Shown: positions 44,059 to 54,010, counted from the stretch's first letter. The stretch is 64,000 nucleotides of DNA from UBA11986 sp031402435 (GCA_031402435.1 JANNSJ010000049.1:1-64000), one strand, 5' to 3'. Numbers and translations: made by a program. Notes: generated by a model from the letters alone, not told the origin.

Positions 44059-44673
44059 TTAGCTCCTCACATGAAATAGCAAATACACTGCAACAGCTAT
44101 CGCTCCCAACGCGGCCAATGGTTCGAGGATCGTTGAAAAGAACCCTTCCTTGGGAAGAACCCCATGTGTTGCGGCGATAGCGGGATTTTCCAATCGCTCG
44201 ACTTCAGAAGCATCGACAATATCACTAACACTTCGGGCAATATTTTCGTTCAGGAGAATTGCGCCTGAATTCGCCTGAACAATTTTTACAAAGAATTCCA
44301 CACTCACCGTGCGATCAAAAACCCTTGCTCCAAACAACCCGTTGCGATGAACATTTGCATACGCTACTTGCACCGTCAATATCGCAAGTTCCATCTCGTA
44401 GGAAGCAGAAAGAGACTGTGTAGGAATTCGACCCTTTTCACTGACCGATTGCAGCACAATGCCCTGAACATACCAGGCAGTTTCCATTGGCCGAAGCGTG
44501 ACCCGGACGGAGTCCGCAGGTTTTACAAATGACACAACGGAATCACTCACCTGCCGGGTCAATGTTTGAATCAACTCCAGGTTCGTAGGTGCTCGCGACG
44601 ACTCGTCCTCCTGGGCAACCAATATCGCTACGGCAAACGAAAGAGCGAAGAAAACAATGAGTGTGCGTTGCAG
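44059..44673 (-). CDS. Hypothetical membrane-anchored protein, probable CTG start
   Basis: About 205 residues. The frame has no ATG, GTG or TTG start in a good place upstream; the listed start is a CTG at 44673, six bases after GGAG. It gives LQRTLIVFFALSFAVAILVAQ, a signal peptide, whereas starting at TTG 44622 would remove it. The mature part is mostly beta (SVVSFVKPADSVRVTLRPME, MELAILTVQVAYANVHRNG, RTVSVEFFVKIVQANSG) and ends in a membrane helix, LEPLAALGAIAVAVYLLFHVRS. I do not recognise the family. It heads the long CapA-BamD-ccm array. Confidence 0.6.
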   Translation of the reverse strand: MQRTLIVFFALSFAVAILVAQEDESSRAPTNLELIQTLTRQVSDSVVSFVKPADSVRVTLRPMETAWYVQGIVLQSVSEKGRIPTQSLSASYEMELAILTVQVAYANVHRNGLFGARVFDRTVSVEFFVKIVQANSGAILLNENIARSVSDIVDASEVERLENPAIAATHGVLPKEGFFSTILEPLAALGAIAVAVYLLFHVRS

Positions 44674-44706
44674 ATTATTCTCCGTTGCACTTACAAAATC
44701 AAAGAA

Positions 44707-46008
44707 TTACGCGTAGATGCCTCTGGTCTTGAGCGTCTTTGCCACTTTGTCAATGGCAAGAATGTATGCGCCAATGCGCATCGTGACTTTGTGCGTTGAT
44801 GCCGTATCATAGACAGCCTCGAATGACGTACGCATCATGCGTTCGAGACGACGATTCACACGTTGAGCGCTCCAGAAGTAGCCTACTCTATCCTGCACCC
44901 ATTCAAAGTACGACACCGTGACCCCGCCCGCGTTTGCGAGAATATCAGGAACCACCATGATCCCGCTACTTTGGAGAATCGGATCTGCACTTGCTACAGT
45001 TGGACCGTTGGCACCTTCGACGATGACCTTCGCATGAATTTTCTTTGCAACCTTGGGAGTGATTTGATCTTCCTTGGCTGCTGGAACCAACACATCACAT
45101 TCACACGTAAGCAAATCCTCTTGTGATATCTTGTCGCCGCCCTTCCATCCGTCGAGAGTCTTGTGATTCGCGACGTATGCAATCGCCGCCTTGACGTCAA
45201 TGCCGTTCTTGTTGTAGTACCCACCGGTAACGTCACTGATGGCAACGACCTTGCATCCTTGTTCTTCGAGCAGTTCCGCTGAGATCGATCCAACGTTCCC
45301 GAAGCCTTGCACGGCCACCCTCGAATCTTTTGCCGACATTTTCAACTTGTCAAGGGCACACAGCGTATTGACCATGACGCCACGACCTGTCGCTTCCCGA
45401 CGTCCCAACGAACCTCCGATGATCAGAGGCTTCCCAGTAACAACAGCATTCTCCGTTCGCCGTACATGCATGCTGTACGTATCCATGATCCATGCCATGG
45501 TTTGCTCGTTGGTATTCATGTCCGGTGCCGGAACATCCTTGTTTGGCCCGAAGACGTCCATCATGTTGGCGGTATAACGTCTGGTAATCTTTTCGATTTC
45601 AATAATCGTGAGTTTCGAAGGATCGCAACGCACGCCTCCCTTTGCGCCGCCAAAGGGAATGTTCACGACCGCACATTTCCATGTCATCCACGCCGCAAGA
45701 GCTTTCACCTCATCAAGGCTGACATCGGGGGAATACCGGATCCCGCCTTTGGAGGGGCCCATAACGTCATTGTGAATGACACGATATCCCTCAAATACCT
45801 GAATACGCCCATCGTCCATTTGAATTGGGATGGACACGATCACTTGCTTCACCGGCGTCTTGAGATACTCATACACTCCACGGTTGAGGCCAAGGATATC
45901 GGCAGCAACGTCGAATCGCTTCATCATTGATTCCAAGGGGTTCTCTCGATCCATCATTGGGGCCGGTTCCTTGTAGGCGTTATTGTGTTGATGAGCATCC
46001 ATATTCAA
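44707..46008 (-). CDS. Glu/Leu/Phe/Val dehydrogenase (glutamate dehydrogenase)
   Basis: About 433 residues from TTG 46008, seven bases behind GGAG; ATG 46002 is the alternative. It contains YRVIHNDVMGPSKGGIRY, the catalytic Lys region WMTWKCAVVNIPFGGAKGG, DVPAPDMNTNEQTMAWI, the NAD-binding VQGFGNVGSISAELLEEQG, and ANGPTVASADPIL and ANAGGVTVSYFEWVQ. This is the hexameric GdhA-like type II form. It interconverts glutamate and 2-oxoglutarate plus ammonia. The frame upstream to 46107 is not coding. Confidence 0.94.
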   Translation of the reverse strand: MNMDAHQHNNAYKEPAPMMDRENPLESMMKRFDVAADILGLNRGVYEYLKTPVKQVIVSIPIQMDDGRIQVFEGYRVIHNDVMGPSKGGIRYSPDVSLDEVKALAAWMTWKCAVVNIPFGGAKGGVRCDPSKLTIIEIEKITRRYTANMMDVFGPNKDVPAPDMNTNEQTMAWIMDTYSMHVRRTENAVVTGKPLIIGGSLGRREATGRGVMVNTLCALDKLKMSAKDSRVAVQGFGNVGSISAELLEEQGCKVVAISDVTGGYYNKNGIDVKAAIAYVANHKTLDGWKGGDKISQEDLLTCECDVLVPAAKEDQITPKVAKKIHAKVIVEGANGPTVASADPILQSSGIMVVPDILANAGGVTVSYFEWVQDRVGYFWSAQRVNRRLERMMRTSFEAVYDTASTHKVTMRIGAYILAIDKVAKTLKTRGIYA

Positions 46009-46078
46009 ACAACAGCTCCTTTCACTCGATGGTTGGGATAGAACTTTGTTCGTGCCTCTGCGCAAAAAACGTAACTCC

Positions 46079-46107
46079 AACTTACTGAAATTGAAGATGA
46101 TATTCAA
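46079..46107 (-). promoter_or_regulatory. Possible promoter of glutamate dehydrogenase
   Basis: TTGAAT, 17 bp, TAAGTT on the minus strand about 70 bases before the start. Weak match; the same -35 is used at ssrA. Confidence 0.35.
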
Positions 46108-46139
46108 GAATGGTGAACAATAGCTTTGGGAGGCGGGAA

Positions 46140-46994
46140 CTATCTGGAAGTGAACCCAATTCGGTTGAGTTCCTTCAAAAGGAGGGTTGGATCTTCATCC
46201 AAAAAGTGTCTGGAAAACCTGCGGGCGCGGCGCACTTCATGGTCATCAATCTCAGCAATAAGCATGTCTTCGTCAAATAGTTTTGCTGAACCGATGACGC
46301 TCCCATCCGGGGCTATAATGCTTGAGCCTCCCCAGAAGTTTACGCCATCTTCGTAGCCCACACGATTACAAAACACGACGTATGACGAGAGCAAGCGTGC
46401 GTAGGCTTTATGATTTTCAGAATTAATAATTGCAGTTTGCAGCTCTTGTTCATTTCCGCCCAGGCGTGTCGGGCTGGCAACGAGCGCAATGATGATCTGT
46501 GCTCCATCATGTGCAAGAATGTATGGCAATGACATGTGCCAAAGGTCTTCGCAGACCAGCACCCCAAGTTTTCCATGTTTCGATGCCGCAGGTTGTACAG
46601 TGTTTCCAGCAGTGAAATATCTCATCTCTTCAAACATCCCGTACGTCGGCAGGTACGCTTTGCGATGGGCAACCCTGACAGTACCATCTTCAAACAGAAA
46701 CGCCGCGTTAAAAATGCGAAAGCCTTCGTCCTCTTCGACACCTCCGGCAAGAATGGAAATGGATTTGCTCATATCCACAAGCGCCTGAAGCCGGGAAGAA
46801 TCACGGCCAAGATTGATGGCAAGATCCCAGTTCATGTCCTTGATAGAGTAGCCCGTGAGGCTAAGTTCGGGGAAAACCACCAAATCGGCTCCGAGCTCGC
46901 GTGCCTTGATTGCAATCTGAAGATGCTTCTGGATATTGACGGCGAGATCGCCAAGCACTGAGTCAATCTGGGCTACAGCTATGGTGAATTTCAT
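46140..46994 (-). CDS. Carbon-nitrogen hydrolase (nitrilase superfamily)
   Basis: 284 residues from ATG 46994, MKFTIAVAQIDSVLGD. The Glu-Lys-Cys triad is visible in VVFPELSLTGY, AHRKAYLPTYGMFEE and VLVCEDLWHMSLPY. It has the N-terminal NAD-synthetase-amidase look (KxYLPxYxxFxExRYFxxG) but no synthetase domain. It could hydrolyse a nitrile or amide or supply ammonia. Frame upstream to 47060 has no similarity. Confidence 0.88.
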   Translation of the reverse strand: MKFTIAVAQIDSVLGDLAVNIQKHLQIAIKARELGADLVVFPELSLTGYSIKDMNWDLAINLGRDSSRLQALVDMSKSISILAGGVEEDEGFRIFNAAFLFEDGTVRVAHRKAYLPTYGMFEEMRYFTAGNTVQPAASKHGKLGVLVCEDLWHMSLPYILAHDGAQIIIALVASPTRLGGNEQELQTAIINSENHKAYARLLSSYVVFCNRVGYEDGVNFWGGSSIIAPDGSVIGSAKLFDEDMLIAEIDDHEVRRARRFSRHFLDEDPTLLLKELNRIGFTSR

Positions 46995-47056
46995 ACGATT
47001 GAGTTGAGAAAGGGACGGGCTGCTACCAGGGTAACGCATGGCAAAGCAAGCATGCC

Positions 47057-47737
47057 TCACTCGGACAAATCAAACATCCGAATATCCTTGATGTATTGAA
47101 CGGTCTTATCACTTTTCATGTCCTTCAACTTTGAAATCTTCTTTTCCATCCGGATAAGATTATCCTTGATGATCGACAAGTAAGTTTTGAGATTGTCCCC
47201 GTCATGATTCTTGAGCAACGAGTTCACGGTATGCGTCATCCCATCAAGAGGCAGACGGATCTCGTTGGTAATGTTCAGGACGATTTCCTGAATTGCTTCA
47301 AGGCGCTTCTGCGTGATCTCAAGCGAGGTCAGCTGATTTTTGAGCTTTTGCCTTTCGATGACATTCAAGATGGTTTTTGGCAGTACCGGAGTCGAGATTT
47401 CTTCCTTGACAAGATAGTCTTCAACGCCAAGCTTCATTACTTCGACCGCCAAATCGAAATCCTTGTTTACTGTAAGAAATACTATCGGGACATTGATGCC
47501 ACGCTCCTGAAGAACCCGGGTGATCTCCAATCCGTTCTGCCCGGGAAGAAAATAATCCATGAGAATAATATCAAATTCCCGCCCCTTTGCTATCTCGGCA
47601 AGTGCATCGGTGCCATTATCCTTCCAGGCAACATCGAATTTCTCTGGTTGGTGCTTCCGTAGAAAAAGGTCGACAAGTTTTGCAAAATCCCTGTTGTCTT
47701 CGACCAGAAGAATTTGAACCGAACGTTGTTCTTCCAT
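47057..47737 (-). CDS. Response regulator with degenerate kinase-like helix
   Basis: 226 residues. The receiver domain begins VQILLVEDNRDFAKLV and has phospho-acceptor D61 in DIILMDYFLPGQNG and the Thr/Lys switch region IVFLTVNKDF. The C-terminal 100 residues are helical and carry LNITNEIRLPLDGMTHTVNSL, which aligns with the HisKA dimerisation helix but with N158 where the phospho-His should be. It lacks a DNA-binding output domain. It lies 39 bp after the large histidine kinase, which likely phosphorylates it. Confidence 0.88.
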   Translation of the reverse strand: MEEQRSVQILLVEDNRDFAKLVDLFLRKHQPEKFDVAWKDNGTDALAEIAKGREFDIILMDYFLPGQNGLEITRVLQERGINVPIVFLTVNKDFDLAVEVMKLGVEDYLVKEEISTPVLPKTILNVIERQKLKNQLTSLEITQKRLEAIQEIVLNITNEIRLPLDGMTHTVNSLLKNHDGDNLKTYLSIIKDNLIRMEKKISKLKDMKSDKTVQYIKDIRMFDLSE

Positions 47738-47776
47738 GTGTACCCTTTCCCCCGTTCTAACCGATGAGTATCAACT

Positions 47777-50700
47777 TCACGAGAGGTTGACCACTGATTG
47801 TGATTTTGGTATCGTAAAGTAGAATGTCGTCCCTTCGCCAAGCGTTGAGTCCAGCCAAATCCGCCCTCTGTGGTTCTCAACAATCTTCTTTACGATTGTC
47901 AGTCCCGCCCCGGTTCCACGAAATTCCTCGCTTCGTTGGAGCCGTTGGAAAATCATGAAGATGCGATCAAAATACTGTCCTTCAATCCCGATACCATTGT
48001 CAGCCACGGAGAATGTGAACTCTTCGGGATTTTGTTTGACATCAATAGTGATGCGTGGATCGGGCTTGGTGTTAAACTTCATTGCATTAGAGATCAAGTT
48101 CCTAAACACCATGCTCAACTGTGTGCGATCATACTGCACATTGGGGAGGTCGGGTGAAACAATGATCTGCACACCCTTCTCGGTCAGTGTGAATTGTAAG
48201 TCATGGATGATGTCTCTGACGGATTCTCCCACTGACACCGTTTCTGTGGCTTCCGGTGTGCGACCGACCCTCGAAAGCGTAAGCAAGTCATCGATCAAAC
48301 TTTTCATTCGGGCGGTGGATTGCACCACGGACCCCAGATACTCCCTCCCGTCTTCATCAATCCGATCCTTGTAATCTTTAAGAAGGATCTTGCTATACCC
48401 ATCAATACTGATGAGCGGCTCTTTAAGGTCATGGGACACTACATACGTAAAGTCATCGAGTTCTTTGTTTCTATTCTGGATTTCGATGGACTTGTTGATC
48501 GTGTCTTCATACAGCATTGCTTTATCGAGCGCAATTTCGGTCAAATTAGCAATACTTTCCAAGAGACGCAAGTGCGTTTCAGTATAGAGGTCGCGTGTGG
48601 AATGTGAGAGTGAAAGCACTCCGACAACCTTCTGTTTTGATCTGACTGCAACGGCCATCATGCAGCAACTTTTCAGTTCATCATCCTCAACCTGACCCAG
48701 CCACGGGTTGCCGTGTTGTACTGTGCCTGCGTACTGGGAGTCCTGAACTTGAATGGCTTTCGGGGATTCGATTGCAGTACGATAGTAGTGCTGCTCACCA
48801 TGCAGTACTTCGAATACCGTTGTAAGTGTGTTGTGTTGATCGGAGTAACTTACGTAGGTAAATCGCTCCACAGGAATTGCGCGTGACACTTCGGCATGGA
48901 CAACTTCGAGAAGTGTCTGCGGGTCGAGTGCACCGGTCAACCCCTTGCCAATCATGTACAACGAGGTGATGCGCTGGACCTGGTCCTGGACTTCTTTGTA
49001 GAGCACGGCATTCTCAATGGCAGGGCCGATTTGGTTTCCGATCAACAGCAACAATTGCTGCTCCTGTGCATCGAACTCGTGCGGGCCTGCAAACGCGACA
49101 TCCATTGCACCAAGGACTTTATCCTTTGATTGAAGCGGAATGGCAGCAAGGCTGTCGATTCCCAATGTCTTGAACACTATGCGGCCGCTTGCTGTAACCC
49201 GTTCGTCAGAGGCGAGGCCCTGCCTGATGAGCAGTGGTTTGCGTTGAGAAATCGCTGTTCCCGAGATGCTCGTGGATGCGGGCAATACGGCAATGCTCGA
49301 TACAAGCTGATCGGGCAAACCAAGCGAGCGTGACAATACGAGTTCATCCCTGCGCTGATCGCGGAGATAAAACAGCACCATGTCTGCACCTACGATGTCT
49401 TTAATCTGCTCCGCCGCAACCCGAAGCACCTCATTGAGGTGTAGTGACTTACTAATCGAAGTTGAAATGGCATTGAGTGCTACCAATTCCTTGTTTCGCC
49501 GTTTTATTTCGGCCTCTGTCCGTTTGATGTCCGTAATGTCGGTGTGCGCAAACACAAGTCCCGTGACTCTGCCATTGATGACCATCGGGTTGAGGGCAAT
49601 ATGATAGGTTCGCTGTTCGCCATTCCAACGGATTTCATATTCCTGGGAATAGTATTCAAGTTTCCCGTCAAACAGTTGAGGCATCACCTTCTCAAATGAG
49701 GAACGCAATTCGGGCTGAGGAATAATCTCCCACAGGTTCTTGCCGATGAGTAAGTTTTCATCTTTATACTCCTCCAACCCCAGCCGGATGGCAAATTCAC
49801 GCCACGCTTTGTTGACTTCTGTGATGCGGTGGAACTGATCCACCGTATAGACAACGCTGTTAATTGAGTTGAGCAAGTTGTGAATGTACTTGCTATCATC
49901 GCTCACTCGTTGGAACAGCCGTACGCGGTCAATCATTGCCCCGATTTGGTCTGCAATCGGCTGGAGATATCCCAATTCTTCAAGTGTGAATGCATTGCGC
50001 CGTACACTCGTTACGTTGAATGTTCCCAGCACACGTTCGTTGACGAATATTGGAATGCTGATCTGTGACTCGAAACCTTCCGCCACAGAAGTTGTGTGTG
50101 CTCCAAGTTCTTCGTGCGAGGCAAGATGTCCGATAACGACCCCATGCTGGCGGGCAATGGCGAGTTTGGAGACAGTATTCTCGACGGGCACCATTTCCCC
50201 GAGCGGAATGGACTTGCCGATGGGGCTATGACACGCGTACACCGTAATGTGCGTACCTTCGTCAGAGAGCAATCCTACATTGATCTGATCATAGGGGACA
50301 AGATTGAACACCTCAGCAGAGAGCGTTGCAAATATCTCATTGAAATCAATTGTTGCATTTGCCTTGCTGATGATGCGGTTGAGGAGTTCAATCTGGCTGT
50401 TCTTCTTCTCGAGCTCCAGCGCAAGTCGCTTGCGATCCGAAATGTCACGGGCGATGTTGAGCATTGCAACGGGTTCACCAAGCGCGTTGCGCAGCAATGT
50501 TGTATTCAAACTCATGGCAACGCTCTCGCCCTCATTTTTTCGCCATGTCATATCAAAGTCGCGTAACTCGTTCATTTCACGGAGCGCCGCGATCCATGTA
50601 ACGAACCTGGCCATCTCCTCTTCCACAAGCCACGGGTACGGGAAATCCATGCCAAGGACCTTGCTGCGCTGGAAGCCGGTGATGCGTGAGAATTCCCGGT

Positions 50701-53245
50701 TCACTTCCCATACCTTGCCCTGAAGATCACAAATCATAAGAGCGTCACCCATCCCATCGATCACATTGCGAAGTATCTGTTCTGACTCCTTCGCTTCATG
50801 TTCGAGTCGTCGACGGCCTGTCACATCGGTAATGATACCAACAACACCCCGGATGGTCCCTTGCCTGTCCATGAGCGGAGAATACCGCGCCCAGATGTAA
50901 CGAGGTTCAATTTCCCTGGAAAGGGTAAAGGGGATGTCCTCGGAACTTACTGCACTGCCCTGCAATGCCTGTTTGATGAGAGGACGCAGTTCGTCCATTC
51001 CTATGTGCTCAGCCACGTCATTGAGATTCTTTCCAAGAACCGCTGTCCGGGAGATTCCGGTAATAGCCTCCATGGAAACGTTCCAATCAAGACAGACGAG
51101 GCTCGCATCGTAGACAACAACCCCTTCTTTCACACTTTCCAACACATTTGTTTTCAGCTCCTCTGATTTTACCAGGGCACCTTCAAGCTGGACCCGATCG
51201 GTAATGTCACTGAGCAAGCCGGTCAGAAACAACACATTCCCCTGCTGGTCCTTTGTGTACCTCACCGAATCCCGCACCCAGCGGTACGACGCCTTGCCCT
51301 TGGGAAGAACACGATACTCAATCGTAAAGGTGTCAACACCAAGCGATTGGTTGGAAATCCGCTGGGCGTAGAGTGGGCGGTCATCGGGATGGAGCAACGT
51401 CCTCCAGAGATCAGCCGAGCGATAGAACTCTTCCGGCGGATACCCCGCGAGTGTTTCTATGTTCGGGCTGATGAAACTCGATACTCCGTTTGAGGTTGCA
51501 TGATAAATGATGTCTGAAATGTTCTCCACTGCTGATCGGTAGCGCTCTTCGGATTCCTTGATCTGAGAGTAGAGCGTTGCATTCTCGATCGCCACGCCAA
51601 GCTGGGTGCTGATTGAGTTGAGCAACACCAGTTCGTGGTCCTGCATTTCCCGTCCTTTGCGCGTTCCCATCATCATCACTGCGGCTATTGCTCCTTTTGA
51701 AATAAGAGGAACATACACAACTGCACGAAGTCCCTCGTTTTCAAAGAGCGCTTTATATGGTAGATGCGGCGGATAATCTTCAACGAAAAGGATCAACGGT
51801 TCCATCGTTTTCACAACATATCCAGTCACACCCTCGTGCATGTGCTGCACTCCCAGTGATGCGATGAGTGTTTCAGAACACCCTACGTTGAAACCCATGG
51901 AAAGCGAAGTGCCATCCTTGTTGATGCGATATACCGCACCAAGCTCACACCCGAGCGCTTTCAACGACGACCGCAGGCCAATCAACAAGACATCGTCAAG
52001 ATGGATGCTTTGATTGACGGAGAGTGATATTTCACGCATCAGTTCAAGTGCACGTGTCCTTCGTTGCAGCTCTGCTTCATCCTTCTTGCGTTCAGTGATA
52101 TTACGATGATATGCCAGTGCTGTTTGCTTTCCATCCAACGGCATAATCGTTACCTGAACTTCGACATCAATGACTGTCCCATCCTTTCTCACACCCCGGT
52201 ACTCATAGCGCTGCGGAACATGTTCCCCGAGGGCCCTGCGCCTGCTTCTGTCCAGTACGGTTTTCTTGTCCTTCCCTCCAACAATCATCGAGATGTCTTT
52301 CCCCACGACTTCCTCAAGAGAAGAATATCCAAACGTGCTGAGAAACCCATTGTTCACAAACAGGAACTTCTCCTCCCGGGCAAGCGACACTGCATCGATC
52401 GAGCTTTCGATGAGATGCCGGTATTTCGCCTCAGATTCTTCGATCTGCCGGATCATCCGTTTATGCTCTGTGATGTCTACGAAGGTAAATTGAAGTCCGG
52501 CCCTTGTTTCAAAGCGCACGGCAGCGGCAGAAACTTCACACATCCGTTCTACCCCGTCAGGGGCTGTGAATGACACGTCTCTCTTCAAGGATTCTGTCAC
52601 GGTCGATGTCGTATCAAGCAGCGCCCGGAACTCCTTGACGAGTTTGGTGTTGCTCTTCCCGAATACATCAGAGAGTGTTAGGTCAGAGGTCTGCGACGCA
52701 TCAATCCAGGAAAAAAATCTCTTGAAGGCCAGGTTGGTGAGAACGAGCTTGTTCCCGACAAACACAGCGGTGGGGTATGGCGCCACTTCAACGAGATTCC
52801 GAAAGCGCTCCTCCGATTGTTTGAGAGTCTGTTCGAGCTTTCGTTCTTCGGTGACATCCCTTATCATCCCGATGTACAGGCTATCCCGAAGCGTGGAAAC
52901 ATTCAGGACGAGATGAACAACCTTGCCATTCTTTTTACGAACAGTGCCTTCCTCAAGGAGTTTCCCCTTTCGCTTTAGTATTGCAAGCGAACGGAGCGCG
53001 GTTGGATACTTATCCAATGATAGCAAGTCAGCGAGGCGCATATGCTCCAGTTCTGACTTGCTATATCCAAGAATCTCGCATGCTCGAGGGTTGACCTCAC
53101 GGTACCGGCCTTCGATGTCAAATACAATAATACCGTCGTTTGCCTGTTCAAACACCTGGCGGTATTTGTCCCCGACCAAATCCCCGGACGTAACGTCGCC
53201 TTGGGAGCGCTTATCTACCTTCTTAGGTGTAGGCCGAACCGTCAT
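47777..53245 (-). CDS. Multi-sensor hybrid-free histidine kinase with 7 PAS and 4 GAF domains
   Basis: 1822 residues with no membrane helix. PAS domains at about 28-140, 145-260, 270-390, 570-690, 695-815, 820-945 and 1120-1240 (for example FEQANDGIIVFDIEGRYREVN, NISDIIYHATSNGV, SINSVVYTVDQFHRITEVN). GAF domains at about 405-560, 955-1115, 1255-1415 and 1425-1575 (LNRIISKANATIDFNEIFATL, LNAISTSISKSLHLNEVL). The kinase end has YVVSHDLKEPLISIDGYSK (phospho-His near 1603) and ATPase boxes NLISNAMKFN, VADNGIGI, GTGAGLTI. It is a phytochrome-like soluble kinase. The response regulator gene is next. Confidence 0.93.
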   Translation of the reverse strand: MTVRPTPKKVDKRSQGDVTSGDLVGDKYRQVFEQANDGIIVFDIEGRYREVNPRACEILGYSKSELEHMRLADLLSLDKYPTALRSLAILKRKGKLLEEGTVRKKNGKVVHLVLNVSTLRDSLYIGMIRDVTEERKLEQTLKQSEERFRNLVEVAPYPTAVFVGNKLVLTNLAFKRFFSWIDASQTSDLTLSDVFGKSNTKLVKEFRALLDTTSTVTESLKRDVSFTAPDGVERMCEVSAAAVRFETRAGLQFTFVDITEHKRMIRQIEESEAKYRHLIESSIDAVSLAREEKFLFVNNGFLSTFGYSSLEEVVGKDISMIVGGKDKKTVLDRSRRRALGEHVPQRYEYRGVRKDGTVIDVEVQVTIMPLDGKQTALAYHRNITERKKDEAELQRRTRALELMREISLSVNQSIHLDDVLLIGLRSSLKALGCELGAVYRINKDGTSLSMGFNVGCSETLIASLGVQHMHEGVTGYVVKTMEPLILFVEDYPPHLPYKALFENEGLRAVVYVPLISKGAIAAVMMMGTRKGREMQDHELVLLNSISTQLGVAIENATLYSQIKESEERYRSAVENISDIIYHATSNGVSSFISPNIETLAGYPPEEFYRSADLWRTLLHPDDRPLYAQRISNQSLGVDTFTIEYRVLPKGKASYRWVRDSVRYTKDQQGNVLFLTGLLSDITDRVQLEGALVKSEELKTNVLESVKEGVVVYDASLVCLDWNVSMEAITGISRTAVLGKNLNDVAEHIGMDELRPLIKQALQGSAVSSEDIPFTLSREIEPRYIWARYSPLMDRQGTIRGVVGIITDVTGRRRLEHEAKESEQILRNVIDGMGDALMICDLQGKVWEVNREFSRITGFQRSKVLGMDFPYPWLVEEEMARFVTWIAALREMNELRDFDMTWRKNEGESVAMSLNTTLLRNALGEPVAMLNIARDISDRKRLALELEKKNSQIELLNRIISKANATIDFNEIFATLSAEVFNLVPYDQINVGLLSDEGTHITVYACHSPIGKSIPLGEMVPVENTVSKLAIARQHGVVIGHLASHEELGAHTTSVAEGFESQISIPIFVNERVLGTFNVTSVRRNAFTLEELGYLQPIADQIGAMIDRVRLFQRVSDDSKYIHNLLNSINSVVYTVDQFHRITEVNKAWREFAIRLGLEEYKDENLLIGKNLWEIIPQPELRSSFEKVMPQLFDGKLEYYSQEYEIRWNGEQRTYHIALNPMVINGRVTGLVFAHTDITDIKRTEAEIKRRNKELVALNAISTSISKSLHLNEVLRVAAEQIKDIVGADMVLFYLRDQRRDELVLSRSLGLPDQLVSSIAVLPASTSISGTAISQRKPLLIRQGLASDERVTASGRIVFKTLGIDSLAAIPLQSKDKVLGAMDVAFAGPHEFDAQEQQLLLLIGNQIGPAIENAVLYKEVQDQVQRITSLYMIGKGLTGALDPQTLLEVVHAEVSRAIPVERFTYVSYSDQHNTLTTVFEVLHGEQHYYRTAIESPKAIQVQDSQYAGTVQHGNPWLGQVEDDELKSCCMMAVAVRSKQKVVGVLSLSHSTRDLYTETHLRLLESIANLTEIALDKAMLYEDTINKSIEIQNRNKELDDFTYVVSHDLKEPLISIDGYSKILLKDYKDRIDEDGREYLGSVVQSTARMKSLIDDLLTLSRVGRTPEATETVSVGESVRDIIHDLQFTLTEKGVQIIVSPDLPNVQYDRTQLSMVFRNLISNAMKFNTKPDPRITIDVKQNPEEFTFSVADNGIGIEGQYFDRIFMIFQRLQRSEEFRGTGAGLTIVKKIVENHRGRIWLDSTLGEGTTFYFTIPKSQSVVNLS

Positions 53246-53284
53246 GATTCTCTATCAAGAATAATCTTTGATTCGCTTATCTCC

Positions 53285-54010
53285 CTACCAACTTCCACTT
53301 GAGCCACCGCCGCCGAACGATCCACCCCCACCCGAGAATCCACCGCCGCCCCCGAAGCCGCCAGAACCGCGACCTCCGCTTCCTGGAAAGAAGATGGGAG
53401 GAACACCCCCACCCAACAATCTCCGTCGCCTGGTTCCGGCATTGATGAAGAAGAATATCAGAATGATGAGAACAATAGGAAGGACACCGAGGCCCGGGGA
53501 TTTATTGCCGGATGGTTCCGCTACATACTCGTTCTTTGTGGCGGCGAGAATCGCGTCCACCCCGGCACCAATGCCTTCAAAGAATTGCCCCTGTCGAAAT
53601 CTCGGGGCAATTTCCTGCCGAATGATCAAGCCGGAGATTACGTCCGTGAGGACTCCTTCAAGTCCGTATCCTACTTCGATCCTGATCTTTCTGTCGTTCT
53701 TTGCAATGAAGAGCAAGGCGCCGTTGTTTCGTCCCTTTCGCCCGATGCCATTTTCCTCTGCAACACGAAGCGATGCTTCTTCAATGCTGCCCGATTCAAT
53801 CGTTGGAACGATGAATACCACGACTTGCGTCGATGTTGCCTTGTCGAAATCCGAGAGCTTGGCTTCAAGCATCGCCAACTCGGTTTCCGTGAGAATACCG
53901 GTTTGATCAGTCACGTATCGAGTCAACCGTTGCCCGCTGGCCAGTTGGGTCAGCATCAGGCAGGCGAGCAACAACCATCGTCCGGAAGCGAATACAGAAA
54001 CTGGTGGCAT
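53285..54010 (-). CDS. TPM domain (YgcG-like) protein with Gly-Ser tail
   Basis: 241 residues: signal peptide LLLACLMLTQLASG, then a TPM_phosphatase domain (VTDQTGILTETELAMLEAKL, VVVFIVPTIESGSIEEASLRVAEENGIGRKGRNNGALLFIAKNDRKIRIEVG), a membrane helix (VLPIVLIILIFFFI) and a terminal Gly/Ser-rich stretch ending GSSGSW. The layout is that of YgcG-like proteins. Its start overlaps the lemA stop by 1 base (TAATG). The kinase gene follows. Confidence 0.93.
   Translation of the reverse strand: MPPVSVFASGRWLLLACLMLTQLASGQRLTRYVTDQTGILTETELAMLEAKLSDFDKATSTQVVVFIVPTIESGSIEEASLRVAEENGIGRKGRNNGALLFIAKNDRKIRIEVGYGLEGVLTDVISGLIIRQEIAPRFRQGQFFEGIGAGVDAILAATKNEYVAEPSGNKSPGLGVLPIVLIILIFFFINAGTRRRRLLGGGVPPIFFPGSGGRGSGGFGGGGGFSGGGGSFGGGGSSGSW

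Noticed and set aside
46009..46107. Upstream extension of the glutamate dehydrogenase frame
   Set aside because: It covers the promoter-like region, and a Shine-Dalgarno sequence fits a start at 46008 or 46002.
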